A DNA stretch of 50,541 nucleotides from Stenotrophomonas sp. UBA2124 (GTDB lineage: Bacteria > Pseudomonadota > Gammaproteobacteria > Xanthomonadales > Xanthomonadaceae), in contig DCXY01000006.1 of the NCBI GenBank assembly GCA_002329155.1, positions 1-50,541 of the forward strand. The letters run 5' to 3'. The translations under genes and the position numbers were made by a program. Within the stretch, counting starts at the first letter, position 1. Each line of letters opens with the position of its first letter. The notes below the pieces were generated by a model that saw nothing but the letters and a program-made list of their open reading frames with translations, searched no databases and was not told the origin of the DNA. Below, piece after piece: positions 15,111 through 23,955 of the stretch.

Positions 15111-16376
15111 ATGTTCCGCTTCCGCACGTTCCTGCTCTGCAGCGCGCTCGCCCTTGCCGGCTGCGCCACCACTGCCCCCACGGCCCCCCAGGCCGCAGCC
15201 GCGCACGCAATGCCGCGCGAGGCCAATGCGCCGGTGATCCTGATTTCCATCGACGGCTTCCGCAACGATTACCTGCAGCGCGGCATCACGCCAACGCTGT
15301 CCTCGATGGCCGCAGACGGCGCGCGCGCCGAATACATGCGCCCGTCCTACCCGGCCATCACCTTTCCAAACCACTACACGCTGGTCACCGGCCTGCGCCC
15401 CGACCACCACGGCGTCATCGCCAATTTCATGACCGACCCCGCCATTCCCGGCGTGCGTTTCAGCATGTTCGACAAGGCCACCGTAAGTGATGAACGCTGG
15501 TGGGATGACGGCAAGCCGCTGTGGAGCAGCGTGCGCGAACAGGGCGGCCGCGCGGCGGCCATGTTCTGGGTCGGCTCCGAGGCGCCCGTGCATGGCGCCC
15601 GCCCGGAGTTCTGGCGCGAGTTCGACATCAAGGTCAGCTCCGCCCAGCGCGTGCAGCAGGTGCTGGAATGGCTGGCGCTGCCGCCTGCGCAGCGCCCGCA
15701 CTTCATCACCCTGTACTTCGACGTGGTGGACACCATGGGCCACCGCTTCGGCCCGGGGTCGCCGCAGGTAAACCAGGCCATGACCGAGGTGGATACCGCC
15801 ATCGGCCAGCTGCTGCAGGGCATCCGCGCACAGGGGCTGGCTGACAGTGTCAACATCGTGGTCACCTCCGACCACGGCATGACCGCCACCTCGCCGGACA
15901 GGGAGCTTTACCTGGACGACCTGGTGGACGTGAGCAGGCTGGATTTCGTCTGGACCGGCGCCTATGCCTCGTTCAATGCGCTGCCCGGTGGCGAAGCCGC
16001 CGCCACCCAGCTGCTCGCCGGCACCTACCCGCACATGCAATGCATGACCCGCGAGCAGATCCCGGCGCGCTTTGAGTACGGCCACCACCGCCGCGTACCG
16101 GCCTACATCTGCATGGCCGAGCTGGGCTGGCAGGTGACCACGCGCCAGGCGCAGCAGCGCAAGGGTCACCGCCTCAATGGCGAGCATGGCTACGACAACA
16201 CACTGCCGGACATGTACGCGCCCTTCATCGGCCATGGCCCGGCCTTCCAGCGTGGCGCGGTAATCGCGCCCATCGACAATGTCGATGTATACCCGCTGCT
16301 GGCGCGTCTGCTGCACATCACCCCATCGCACAATGATGGCGACATCCAGCGCACCGACGCTGCGCTGAAGCACTGA
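15111..16376 (+). CDS. NPP-family nucleotide pyrophosphatase/phosphodiesterase lipoprotein
   Basis: 421 aa alkaline-phosphatase-superfamily enzyme. A lipoprotein signal ends in the lipobox LAGC (Cys18), so it is expected to be membrane-anchored and to act in the periplasm. Metal and catalytic motifs: ILISIDGF (Asp48), SYPAITFPNHYT with nucleophile Thr84 in TFPN, FDVVDTMGHRFGP, VTSDHGM and GEHGYDN. This set of two-zinc ligands matches nucleotide pyrophosphatases/phosphodiesterases, whose Xanthomonas member is a studied model. ATG 15111 is chosen because the signal peptide starts there. The physiological substrate is unknown. It is followed 23 bases later by an MscS channel gene on the same strand. 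Confidence 0.92.
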   Translation: MFRFRTFLLCSALALAGCATTAPTAPQAAAAHAMPREANAPVILISIDGFRNDYLQRGITPTLSSMAADGARAEYMRPSYPAITFPNHYTLVTGLRPDHHGVIANFMTDPAIPGVRFSMFDKATVSDERWWDDGKPLWSSVREQGGRAAAMFWVGSEAPVHGARPEFWREFDIKVSSAQRVQQVLEWLALPPAQRPHFITLYFDVVDTMGHRFGPGSPQVNQAMTEVDTAIGQLLQGIRAQGLADSVNIVVTSDHGMTATSPDRELYLDDLVDVSRLDFVWTGAYASFNALPGGEAAATQLLAGTYPHMQCMTREQIPARFEYGHHRRVPAYICMAELGWQVTTRQAQQRKGHRLNGEHGYDNTLPDMYAPFIGHGPAFQRGAVIAPIDNVDVYPLLARLLHITPSHNDGDIQRTDAALKH

Positions 16377-16399
16377 CGCCATCCCGCAAGGAGCCTGCA

Positions 16400-16981
16400 A
16401 TGAAGCACTACCTGCCCCCCGCGCTGCACGAGTGGATCGGCCCGATAGGCATTGTCGTGAGCATTCTGGCGATCCTGCTGGTTGCCTGGCTGCTGCGCCT
16501 GCTGGTGCGGCGCCTGCTGCACCGGCTGGGGCGCCATTACACCCTGCCCGCCTCCATCGAAATGGCGATCCGCAGGCTGTCCAACTTCATCATCTGGCTG
16601 GCCACCGTGCTGGCCATTCTGGACACCATCGGCGTACGCCCGGAAGTACTGTGGACGGCCTTCACCGGCTTCGCCGCAGTGGGCGCGGTGGCCTTCTTCG
16701 CCGCATGGAGCGTGCTGTCCAACATCTTCTGCGCGTTCCTGATCTTCACCACGCGGCCGTTCCGGCTCGGCGACCAGATCGAACTGCTGGAGAACGGCGA
16801 GAAGCCCGGCCTGAAGGGCAGCGTCATCGACATCAACCTGATCTACACCACCCTGCAGGAAATCGGTGGCCCCGCCGAAGGCACGCTGATGCAGATTCCC
16901 AACAGCCTGTTCTTCCAGCGCGGCCTGCGCCGCTGGCGCGGTGCCGAGGTGGTGCCCGGCGTGATCCACGGCGACGGCTGA
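16400..16981 (+). CDS. small MscS-family mechanosensitive channel
   Basis: 193 aa. Three membrane helices are visible: WIGPIGIVVSILAILLVAWL, LSNFIIWLATVLAILDTIG, and the pore-lining Gly/Ala-rich helix FTGFAAVGAVAFFAAWSVLS that continues into the beta domain TRPFRLGDQIELL. This is the MscS pore signature. The protein ends soon after the beta domain (IPNSLFFQRGLRRW), so the cytoplasmic cage seen in the ~286-residue E. coli MscS is largely missing. The short form appears intact, with an AAGGAG ribosome site before ATG 16400. Gating in response to osmotic downshift is the family role; conduction by such a short form is an inference. Confidence 0.88.
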   Translation: MKHYLPPALHEWIGPIGIVVSILAILLVAWLLRLLVRRLLHRLGRHYTLPASIEMAIRRLSNFIIWLATVLAILDTIGVRPEVLWTAFTGFAAVGAVAFFAAWSVLSNIFCAFLIFTTRPFRLGDQIELLENGEKPGLKGSVIDINLIYTTLQEIGGPAEGTLMQIPNSLFFQRGLRRWRGAEVVPGVIHGDG

Positions 16982-17064
16982 CCGGGGCCCATCTACACAC
17001 GCCCTGCGCATGCCCCGGGCGTATGCTTGCCGTGCCCGCCCTCGCGGGCCACGGGGGGAGGGGC

Positions 17065-17580
17065 ATGCAGGACATCACATTGCGTGATGGCGTCGCAGGT
17101 GACGCCAACGCGCTCAGCGCACTGGTCACGCCGTTGGCGCGGCATCTTCTGGACGCCGATACCGGCGGCAACGCGCATGCATTCCAGGCCTCGCTGACGC
17201 CGGCCTGCTTCGCCGAGCGACTGGGCTCGCCCCACTTCGCGCACTACCTGGCCGCGGACGACACCGGCCTGTGCGGCATGCTGGCCATGCGTGAAGGCAG
17301 TCACATCCACCACCTGTTCGTTGCCCGCAACGCGCATCGCCGTGGCATCGCAAGGCTGCTCTGGGAGCATGCGCTGCGCATCCACGGCCGCCGTGAATAC
17401 ACGGTCAACTCCTCGGAAATCGCGGTGCCTGTCTATGAACGCTTCGGCTTCGTGGCCAAGGCCGCGCCGCAGACGGTCAAGGGCGTGCGCTTCGTACTGA
17501 TGGAACGCCCCCGGCTGGTGCCGCGCGTGGTCCAGAAGCAGTACCTCAACGGCATCCTGCCGCAGGGCGGGCAGGCTTAA
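17065..17580 (+). CDS. GNAT family N-acetyltransferase
   Basis: 171 aa. The acetyl-CoA pyrophosphate-binding motif A is HLFVARNAHRRGIARLLWE (R-R-G-I-A). The C-terminal strand/helix VPVYERFGFVAKA is the usual motif B region. The N-terminal substrate side (ITLRDGVAGDANALSALV) is also typical. The acceptor is unknown. A GGGGGAGGGG stretch just upstream of ATG 17065 is the likely ribosome site. The TAA at 17578-17580 overlaps the stop codon of the convergent gene by two bases (stops share TTAA). Confidence 0.88.
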   Translation: MQDITLRDGVAGDANALSALVTPLARHLLDADTGGNAHAFQASLTPACFAERLGSPHFAHYLAADDTGLCGMLAMREGSHIHHLFVARNAHRRGIARLLWEHALRIHGRREYTVNSSEIAVPVYERFGFVAKAAPQTVKGVRFVLMERPRLVPRVVQKQYLNGILPQGGQA

Positions 17581-17843
17581 CGCAGCTGGCTGTCCTTGCT
17601 GCCACGGCGATTGTAGCCGCTGCTGGCCTGCTCTTCGGCATCGAGTGCTTCCTGGCAGTGGATGCACAGGCGCACACCGGGCACGGCCTTGCGCCGCGCC
17701 TCGGGTATGGGCGCATCGCATTCCTCGCAGCGTTCCAGCCCGGGGCCGCTGGGCATGCGGCTGCGGGCGCGCTTGATGGCGTCATCGACGGTGGCGTCAA
17801 TCTGATCCTGAACGGCGGTATCGCCCGCCCAACCGGTGGCCAT
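17577..17843 (-). CDS. DksA/TraR C4-type zinc finger protein
   Basis: 88 aa. The zinc finger has the form CEEC-x17-CIHC (CEECDAPIPEARRKAVPGV then LCIHC), followed by QEALDAEEQ, as in short TraR/YbiI proteins of the DksA superfamily. Family members bind RNA polymerase through the secondary channel or act as small zinc proteins; this short form lacks the long DksA coiled coil, so transcriptional action is uncertain. The N-terminal part is a single acidic helix (DQIDATVDDAIKRAR). ATG at 17843. The gene converges on the GNAT gene with overlapping stop codons. Confidence 0.9.
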   Translation of the reverse strand: MATGWAGDTAVQDQIDATVDDAIKRARSRMPSGPGLERCEECDAPIPEARRKAVPGVRLCIHCQEALDAEEQASSGYNRRGSKDSQLR

Positions 17844-17932
17844 GGCTGCCTGCTCCGTAGTTACCGAACCCCAAGCCTAGCGCGAACCGCACAACGCCAG
17901 CGCAACGGCCGGCGCAGCGCGCCCGGCTCGGC

Positions 17933-18487
17933 TCACCACATCAGGTCGTCAGGCACCTGGAACTGCGCGTAGTAGGCGTCGTCCTCGGCATTGCCGGTGC
18001 TGGGCGGCGCATCCCCGGTTTGGCCGTGGTCAAGCACGATCAGCTCGGCGGCGCGCTCGCGCACCTTTTCCGCCGCCAGACGCGGCAGCAGCGCGAAGCT
18101 CTCGCCGTCGCGCGCAATCACCAGCGCGCCTGCGGCCAGCTGCCTGCGCTGCAGCTCATCCACCACCAGCGTACGGATCAGCTGGCCATCATTGAAGCGG
18201 TACTCCAGCTCGCCGCCGCGTGGCAGCCTGCGGTCGCTGATGATCTGCCGTGCCTGCACGCGCAGTTCGTCGGCACGGCGCTGGGCATTGCGCTCGGCCG
18301 CCAGCTGGCGGTCCTTCTCGGCCTTTTCGGTGCGCGCACGCTCGGCTTCCCGTTGGCTTTCACTTGGAGCCAGCGGGCCTTTGCCGTGGCGTGCCTTGAC
18401 CTGCTCGCGCGCCACCTGCGCCACCTGGGACTTCTTCACCAGCCCTGCCTTGAGCAGCTGTTCCTGCAGCGGATTCGCCTTTGCCAT
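17933..18487 (-). CDS. DUF2058 family protein (YaiL-like)
   Basis: 184 aa. It starts MAKANPLQEQLLKAGLVKKSQ, the conserved opening of DUF2058 proteins. A highly charged coiled helix follows (about 25-85, SESQREAERARTEKAEKDRQL), then a compact domain RGGELEYRFNDGQLIRTLVVDE and RDGESFALLPRLAAEKVRER. The family has been called nucleoprotein or polynucleotide-associated, but its function is not established. The ATG at 18487 matches the conserved N-terminus; the longer open frame to 19048 is antisense to the next gene. It is divergent from the YgjP-like gene, 75 bases apart. Confidence 0.87.
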   Translation of the reverse strand: MAKANPLQEQLLKAGLVKKSQVAQVAREQVKARHGKGPLAPSESQREAERARTEKAEKDRQLAAERNAQRRADELRVQARQIISDRRLPRGGELEYRFNDGQLIRTLVVDELQRRQLAAGALVIARDGESFALLPRLAAEKVRERAAELIVLDHGQTGDAPPSTGNAEDDAYYAQFQVPDDLMW

Positions 18488-18562
18488 CGTTCTGTTCGCG
18501 GTTCTGTTGCCAATGGCTGACATGATAGCGGCCAACCCGCCCGTGGACCCGCTGCCGCCGCA

Positions 18563-19060
18563 ATGCAGACCCTGAAGTACCTGAACGGCTATCCCGACCA
18601 CCTCCAGCAGAGCGCCCGCGAGCTGTTGGCGCAGGGCCGACTGGGCGAGGTGGTCAAGCGCCGCTACCCGCAGCCCCACTCCGTGCGCAACGACCGCCAG
18701 CTGTACGACTACGTGCAGGCGCTGAAGGAGCGCCATCTGCGCCAATCCGCACCGCTGGGCAAGGTGCTCTACGACGGCAAGCTGCAGGTACTCAAGCACG
18801 CGCTGGGCCTGCACACCGCCATTTCCCGCAACCACGGCGGCAAGCTCAAGGCCAGCCGCGAGATCCGCATCGCCACCGTGTTCCGTGACGCCCCGGCCGA
18901 ATTCCTGCGCATGATCGTGGTGCACGAACTGGCGCACCTGAAGGAGGCCGAACACAACAAGGCCTTCTACCAGCTCTGCCAGCACATGGAGCCGGACTAC
19001 CACCAGCTGGAATTCGACCTGCGCCTGTACCTCACCGCACTGGATCATGAAGCCAGCTGA
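18563..19060 (+). CDS. YgjP-like metallopeptidase-domain protein
   Basis: 165 aa. The zinc signature HELAHLKEAEHNKAFYQLC (HExxH plus a third His further on) is that of the YgjP/WLM-type gluzincin-like domain. The preceding region, EIRIATVFRDAPAEFLRMIVVHELAHL, is the usual strand-helix lead. The N-terminal part (LKYLNGYPDHLQQSARELLAQG) is helical. Proteolysis has not been shown for most of this family. ATG at 18563. It is followed 66 bases later by the pseudouridine synthase on the same strand. Confidence 0.87.
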   Translation: MQTLKYLNGYPDHLQQSARELLAQGRLGEVVKRRYPQPHSVRNDRQLYDYVQALKERHLRQSAPLGKVLYDGKLQVLKHALGLHTAISRNHGGKLKASREIRIATVFRDAPAEFLRMIVVHELAHLKEAEHNKAFYQLCQHMEPDYHQLEFDLRLYLTALDHEAS

Positions 19061-19126
19061 ACCACCGCATCGCGGTCACGGCAGCACGGCGCTACACTCC
19101 CCGCCCGCCGTACCGCCGCAGAACCC

Positions 19127-19837
19127 ATGACCACACCCACGCGCCTGGACAAATACCTTGCCGCACAGCTGCAGTGCTCACGCGCGCAGGCCCAGCAGTA
19201 CATCGAGGGCGGCTGGGTCAGCGTGGACGGCGTGGTCGTGGAAACGCCGCAGACCATGGTGGCCGGCCAGCAGGTCAGCCTGGCTGACGAGGCCAGCAGC
19301 GAAGCTGCCGAACCAGCCACCCTGCTACTGAACAAGCCCGCCGGCGTTGCTACCGACCAGGTGCTGGCCCTGCTCGATGCCGGCAACCGCTTCGAGGAAG
19401 ATGCCTCCGGCGTGCGCCCGCTGCGCCGCCACCTGCTGCGCTTGGAAATGCCCATGCCGCTGGACACCGAGGCCAACGGGCTGGTGGTGCTGACCCAGGA
19501 CTGGCGCGTGCGCCGCCACCTGCTCGAATCCGGCGCCGCGCTGGAGCAGGAATACATGGTGGATGTCGAAGGCGACGCCAGCCCCTGGGCCCTACCGCGC
19601 CTCACTCACGGCCTGAGCTACCAGGGCCGCGCCCTGCCCGCCTGCAAGGTCAGCTGGCAGAGCGAGCAGCGCCTGCGCTTCGCCATCAAGGATGTGCGCC
19701 CCGGCCAGCTGCAGCACATGTGCGGCGAAGTCGGCCTGCAGGCCACCCAGCTGCGCCGGCTGCGCATCGGCCGCATCGGCCTGAGCCGCATGCCGGAAGG
19801 CCAGTGGCGTTACCTGGCCCCCGGGCAGCGTTTCTGA
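19127..19837 (+). CDS. RsuA/RluF-family rRNA pseudouridine synthase
   Basis: 236 aa. An N-terminal S4 RNA-binding domain (RLDKYLAAQLQCSRAQAQQYI ... GWVSVDGVVV) is followed by the synthase domain. LLLNKPAGVATD opens it, and the catalytic Asp lies in PLDTEANGLVVLTQD; the common GRLD has become MPLD, but the Asp is kept. The end (GEVGLQATQLRRLRIGRIGL) is typical of the RluE/RluF/RsuA subfamily, which modifies a single uridine in rRNA. The exact target cannot be stated. ATG at 19127. It is convergent with sstT. Confidence 0.9.
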   Translation: MTTPTRLDKYLAAQLQCSRAQAQQYIEGGWVSVDGVVVETPQTMVAGQQVSLADEASSEAAEPATLLLNKPAGVATDQVLALLDAGNRFEEDASGVRPLRRHLLRLEMPMPLDTEANGLVVLTQDWRVRRHLLESGAALEQEYMVDVEGDASPWALPRLTHGLSYQGRALPACKVSWQSEQRLRFAIKDVRPGQLQHMCGEVGLQATQLRRLRIGRIGLSRMPEGQWRYLAPGQRF

Positions 19838-19853
19838 AGAAGCCTGCCGCGCC

Positions 19854-21062
19854 TCAGTCGCGCAGGCGTGCCTGCTCGGCCGCGGCCACGAACACCACGT
19901 CGGTGGAGGAGTTCAGCGCGGTCTCGGCCGAATCCTGCACCACGCCGACGATGAAGCCCACGCCGACCACCTGCATGGCCACGTCGTTGGAAATGCCGAA
20001 CAGGCCGCAGGCCAGCGGGATCAGCAGCAGCGAGCCACCCGGCACGCCGGAGGCACCACAGGCCCCCACGGCGGCCACCACGCTCAGCAGCAGCGCGGTA
20101 GGCAGGTCCACCGCGATCCCCAGCGTATGCACCGCCGCCAGCGTCAGCACCGAGATGGTGATGGCCGCACCGGCCATGTTGATGGTCGCACCCAGCGGAA
20201 TGGCCACCGAATAGGTCTCCTCGTGCAGGCCCAGCTTGCGGCACAGCTCCATGTTGACCGGGATGTTGGCCGCCGAGGAGCGGGTGAAGAACGCGGTGAT
20301 GCCGCTCTCACGCAGGCAGCGCAGCACCAGGGGGTACGGGTTGCGGCGGGTCCCCACCGCCACGATCAGCGGGTTGCCCACCAGCGCCATGAACAGCATC
20401 GCGCCCACCAGCACCATCAGCAGGTGCAGGTAATCCTTCAACGCGCCCAGCCCGGTTTCGGCCAGCAGCGAGGCGACGATGCCGAACACGCCCAACGGCG
20501 CGAAGCGGATGACCACGCGCACCAGCCAGGTGATGGCCTGCGACAGGTCGGTCACCAGCGTGCGGGTGCCGATGCTGGCATGGCGCAGCGCCAGGCCCAG
20601 GCCCACCGCCCAGGCCAGCAGGCCGATGTAGTTGGCCTTGACCAGCGCGTTCACCGGGTTGTCCACGACCTGCATCAGCAGGGTCTTGAGCACCTCGCCG
20701 ATGCCACCGGGCGCGCTCATGCCGGCTTCGGGCGGCGCGGTAAGTGTGAGCGTGCTCGGGAACAGGAAGCTCGCACCCACGCCCACCATCGCCGCCGCCA
20801 GCGTGCCGATCACATACAGCAGCAGGATGCCGCGCACATGGGTCTTCTGGCCCTGCTGGTGGTTGGCGATGGAGGCCGTCACCAGCACCAGTACCAGCAC
20901 CGGTGCCACTGCCTTCAGCGCCGAGATGAACACCGTTCCCAGCAGCCCCACTGCCTTGCCCCCTTGTGGCCAGACCAGCGCCAGGGCGATGCCCAGTACC
21001 AGGCCGATGACGATCTGCACCACAAGGCTGGGCGCACGGAAGGAGGCGGAGCGTTCGGTCAT
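19854..21062 (-). CDS. sstT: Na+/serine-threonine symporter SstT
   Basis: 402 aa dicarboxylate/amino-acid:cation symporter (DAACS) family inner-membrane protein. Typical elements: LVVQIVIGLVLGIALALVWP (helix 1), FISALKAVAPVLVLVLVTASI, the Ser-rich hairpin FFTRSSAANIPVNM, the helix-7 motif GATINMAGAAITI, the second hairpin region ACGASGVPGGSLLLIP, and the end VQDSAETALNSSTDV. These features match SstT more closely than GltP. The Met at 21062 is chosen; an upstream in-frame extension to 21134 lacks family similarity. It is divergent from the phospholipase D gene with 124 bases between. Confidence 0.93.
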   Translation of the reverse strand: MTERSASFRAPSLVVQIVIGLVLGIALALVWPQGGKAVGLLGTVFISALKAVAPVLVLVLVTASIANHQQGQKTHVRGILLLYVIGTLAAAMVGVGASFLFPSTLTLTAPPEAGMSAPGGIGEVLKTLLMQVVDNPVNALVKANYIGLLAWAVGLGLALRHASIGTRTLVTDLSQAITWLVRVVIRFAPLGVFGIVASLLAETGLGALKDYLHLLMVLVGAMLFMALVGNPLIVAVGTRRNPYPLVLRCLRESGITAFFTRSSAANIPVNMELCRKLGLHEETYSVAIPLGATINMAGAAITISVLTLAAVHTLGIAVDLPTALLLSVVAAVGACGASGVPGGSLLLIPLACGLFGISNDVAMQVVGVGFIVGVVQDSAETALNSSTDVVFVAAAEQARLRD

Positions 21063-21186
21063 CACGGGGGCCTGCAGGAAAGCGGTCGCCGATTCTCGCC
21101 CAGCCCGGCTCCTGCCGCACCCCCGGAAGGTCACGCCTGAAAAGCCTGACTGAGCAAATGCCAGCAGACCCCGCTAGGATTCAGCC

Positions 21187-22767
21187 ATGGAGAAATCCCC
21201 GCCCCATCCCCGCCGCGGCCGCCTGCTGCGCCTGCTTAGCTATGTCCTGTGCGCCCTGGTGCTGTTGTTCATCAGCGGCCTGCTGCTGGGCGACCAGCTC
21301 ACCCCGCGCGCGGTCGGCAAGCCTTCGCACGCGCTCGCCGTGCAGGACCAGCAGACCCTGATAGACCGCACTCTGGCGCCCATGCTGGCCGCCCACCCCG
21401 GCCAGAGCGGCGCCATTTATCTCTCCGATGGGCTGGAAGCCTACGCGGCGCGCTCGATCATCACCCAGCAGGCCGGGCGCAGCCTGGACCTGCAGTACTA
21501 CATGTGGCACGACGACATGGTCGGCCACCTGCTCGCGCATGACGTATACCAGGCGGCAGCGCGCGGCGTGCGCGTGCGCCTGCTGCTGGACGACATGAAC
21601 GCCGAAGGGCTGGATGCGCAGATGATGGCGCTGGACCAGCACCCCAACATCGAAATCCGCGTCTACAACCCGTTCCGCAACCGCGACGGCCTGTGGCGGC
21701 TGCTGGAAATGGTGCAGCGTGCCTTCAGCATCAACCACCGCATGCACAACAAGGCGTGGATTGCCGATGGCCGGGTGGCAATCGTCGGCGGCCGCAACAT
21801 CGGCGAGGAGTATTTCGACGCGCGCCCGGATGTGAACTTCCGCGACCTGGACCTGCTGCTGGCCGGTCCGGTGGTCAATGATGCCAGCACGGTATTCGAC
21901 CAGTTCTGGAACAGCGATGCGGTGGTGCCCATAGCCGCGCTGCAGAGCAAGCGCGGCCATGACCTGCAGCAGTTCATCGGCCGTGCCGAGCTGGATGCAC
22001 GCCTGCACAAGGCCATTCCCTACCTGCAGCGGGTGCGGGCGCGTTTTGGCGACAGCTACCTCAGCGACCGCCTGTCGCTGCACTGGACCGCCAACATCCG
22101 CATCCACTCCGACCCCCCGCGCAAGCGTGCCGACGCCGACCGCAGTGACTGGCTGGTAACCCACCTGATCGCAGTGCTCCGCGATGCAAAGCAGCAGTCA
22201 CTGCTGATCTCCCCCTATTTCGTGCCCGGCGCGCCCGGCACCAAGGCGCTGCGCCAGCAGGCCCAAAGCGGCGTGCAGGTGGGCATCATCACCAACTCGC
22301 TGGCCGCCAACGACGTGGCCGCCGTGCACAGCGGCTACATGCACTATCGCAAGCCGCTGCTGGCCGGTGGCGTGCATGTCCACGAGCTGAAATCGCGCGG
22401 CCACAGCGCGCGTTCGTCCACCTTCGGCAGCAGCGGCGCTAGCCTGCATACCAAGGCGTTCGTGGTGGATGGCAGACGCGGCTTCGTCGGCTCGTTCAAC
22501 CTGGACCCGCGCTCGGCCTACCTCAACACCGAGATGGGCGTGCTGTTCGACGACCCGGTACTGGCCACGCGGCTGCGCCAGGAATACCTGCGGCTGGCAT
22601 CACCGGAACTGAGCTACTGGGTCTACCTGGACCGCAACCACGCCCTGCGCTGGCTGGACCGCAGCACCACGCCACCGGTCGCCTACCGCACCGAGCCGGA
22701 TACCAGCGTGATGCAGCGCGCCACCACCCGCGTGATCAGCTGGCTGCCGCTCGAATCACAGCTGTAG
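21187..22767 (+). CDS. phospholipase D/cardiolipin synthase C-like protein
   Basis: 526 aa. A single N-terminal hydrophobic anchor (LLSYVLCALVLLFISGLLLG) is followed by two HKD phospholipase D motifs: HRMHNKAWIADGRVAIVGGR (first) and SLHTKAFVVDGRRGFVGSFN (second). The layout, with a long region between the HKD motifs and YMWHDDMVGHLL early on, fits the ClsC-like branch, which makes cardiolipin from PG and PE in E. coli. True substrate use is inferred. ATG at 21187; the stop is at 22765-22767. It is convergent with the HDOD gene, with a short GC-rich hairpin region between. Confidence 0.87.
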   Translation: MEKSPPHPRRGRLLRLLSYVLCALVLLFISGLLLGDQLTPRAVGKPSHALAVQDQQTLIDRTLAPMLAAHPGQSGAIYLSDGLEAYAARSIITQQAGRSLDLQYYMWHDDMVGHLLAHDVYQAAARGVRVRLLLDDMNAEGLDAQMMALDQHPNIEIRVYNPFRNRDGLWRLLEMVQRAFSINHRMHNKAWIADGRVAIVGGRNIGEEYFDARPDVNFRDLDLLLAGPVVNDASTVFDQFWNSDAVVPIAALQSKRGHDLQQFIGRAELDARLHKAIPYLQRVRARFGDSYLSDRLSLHWTANIRIHSDPPRKRADADRSDWLVTHLIAVLRDAKQQSLLISPYFVPGAPGTKALRQQAQSGVQVGIITNSLAANDVAAVHSGYMHYRKPLLAGGVHVHELKSRGHSARSSTFGSSGASLHTKAFVVDGRRGFVGSFNLDPRSAYLNTEMGVLFDDPVLATRLRQEYLRLASPELSYWVYLDRNHALRWLDRSTTPPVAYRTEPDTSVMQRATTRVISWLPLESQL

Positions 22768-22804
22768 CCACACCGGCACGCGTGCGGTGGCGTACACGCA
22801 GGGC

Positions 22805-23872
22805 TCAATCCTGTGCCGACCCGGGCGTGTCCATGCGCCGCCACAGCCAGCTGGCTGCATGGGCCGGTATCAGCGCGGAGAGTGCAGCCAGCGCATCGGC
22901 CTCCTCCAACTGGCCGTCCGCGCGCAGCATGGCGGCACTGGCGGCCATCTGCGCCACGCGCAGGGAGCGGGCCAGCCCGCCGGCCGTCACCGTGTCCGCC
23001 TGTTCCAACGCCTGCACCACCGGCTCGGCCAGTTGCCACTGCCGCGCGATGCGTGCGGCCATCGGCGCACTGCACTGCTGCAGCAGCTCCAGCAGTGCTG
23101 CCGGATCACGCTGTTGCCCGGGCTGTTGCTGCACCACATCGTCCGCGGCCTGCAGCACCACCGCCGCGCCAAGCCCAAGCAGCAGGCCACCCAGCTGCGC
23201 GGAGAAACCATCCTCATGCTCCACTGCCCGCGCATGCTCGGCCGCCGCCAGCGACAGGTGCAGGGTGTAGTCCCATAGCTGCCGTGCCAGCGTGGCATCC
23301 GCGCCACTGGCGCTGACCATCACCGGCTGCACCAGTGCGGCGGAAATCACCTGGCGGATACCGTCATTGCCAATCAGTGTCACCGCCCGTTCGATGCTGT
23401 GCACATCACGCCGCTGCAGCCGGTACAGCGGGCTGTTGGCAATGCGCAGCAGGCTGGCGGCCAGCGCCGCATCGCTGCCGATGATGCGCGCGATGGAGCG
23501 CGCCGAGGCAGCACTGTCGTTCACGCTCTGGATCAACCGTGGCAGCAGCGCCGGCCTGCGCGGCGCATGCCGCGCGGCCAGATCCGCCCGTGCAAGCCGT
23601 GCCGTCACCTCCTCCACCAGCGCCTGCCGTGCCGGCGGCGCCATGTCATCCGCCGGCCCGCCCACAGGCAGGCCCAGCACATGGGCCAGGTAGCGGTGCC
23701 GCAGATCGGCAGCGGCAACCTGCATGGCCTGCCCGGCGGGCAAGGGCGCCAGCGCCGGGCCGCGTGCGGTCGGGCGCAGCGCCTGCAGCGCAAGGCCACG
23801 GCGGTACAACCACAACCAGGCAAGGCCGCCTGCGGCGATGCCTGCCGTCACTACCGAAAGAATCATCACCAT
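22805..23872 (-). CDS. HDOD domain protein with N-terminal membrane anchor
   Basis: 355 aa. The first ~25 residues (ILSVVTAGIAAGGLAWLWLY) form a membrane anchor. From about residue 105 an HDOD region reads LPRLIQSVNDSAASARSIARIIGSDAALAASLLRIANSPLY, and then IERAVTLIGNDGIRQVI, which is diagnostic. The true HD metal residues are not obvious, as is usual for HDOD, so a signalling or scaffold role is more likely than hydrolysis. The rest is Ala/Leu-rich helix. ATG 23872 or the next Met two codons later could start it. It lies downstream of the small lipoprotein gene on the same strand (83-base gap). Confidence 0.83.
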   Translation of the reverse strand: MVMILSVVTAGIAAGGLAWLWLYRRGLALQALRPTARGPALAPLPAGQAMQVAAADLRHRYLAHVLGLPVGGPADDMAPPARQALVEEVTARLARADLAARHAPRRPALLPRLIQSVNDSAASARSIARIIGSDAALAASLLRIANSPLYRLQRRDVHSIERAVTLIGNDGIRQVISAALVQPVMVSASGADATLARQLWDYTLHLSLAAAEHARAVEHEDGFSAQLGGLLLGLGAAVVLQAADDVVQQQPGQQRDPAALLELLQQCSAPMAARIARQWQLAEPVVQALEQADTVTAGGLARSLRVAQMAASAAMLRADGQLEEADALAALSALIPAHAASWLWRRMDTPGSAQD

Positions 23873-23955
23873 GCGCGAACGCCATGCATCTCATGCGGAA
23901 AACCGCCGGTTTCATCGGCGCGGCCACCTGCAACTTTAGCCCTGCCGGTAGCGCC

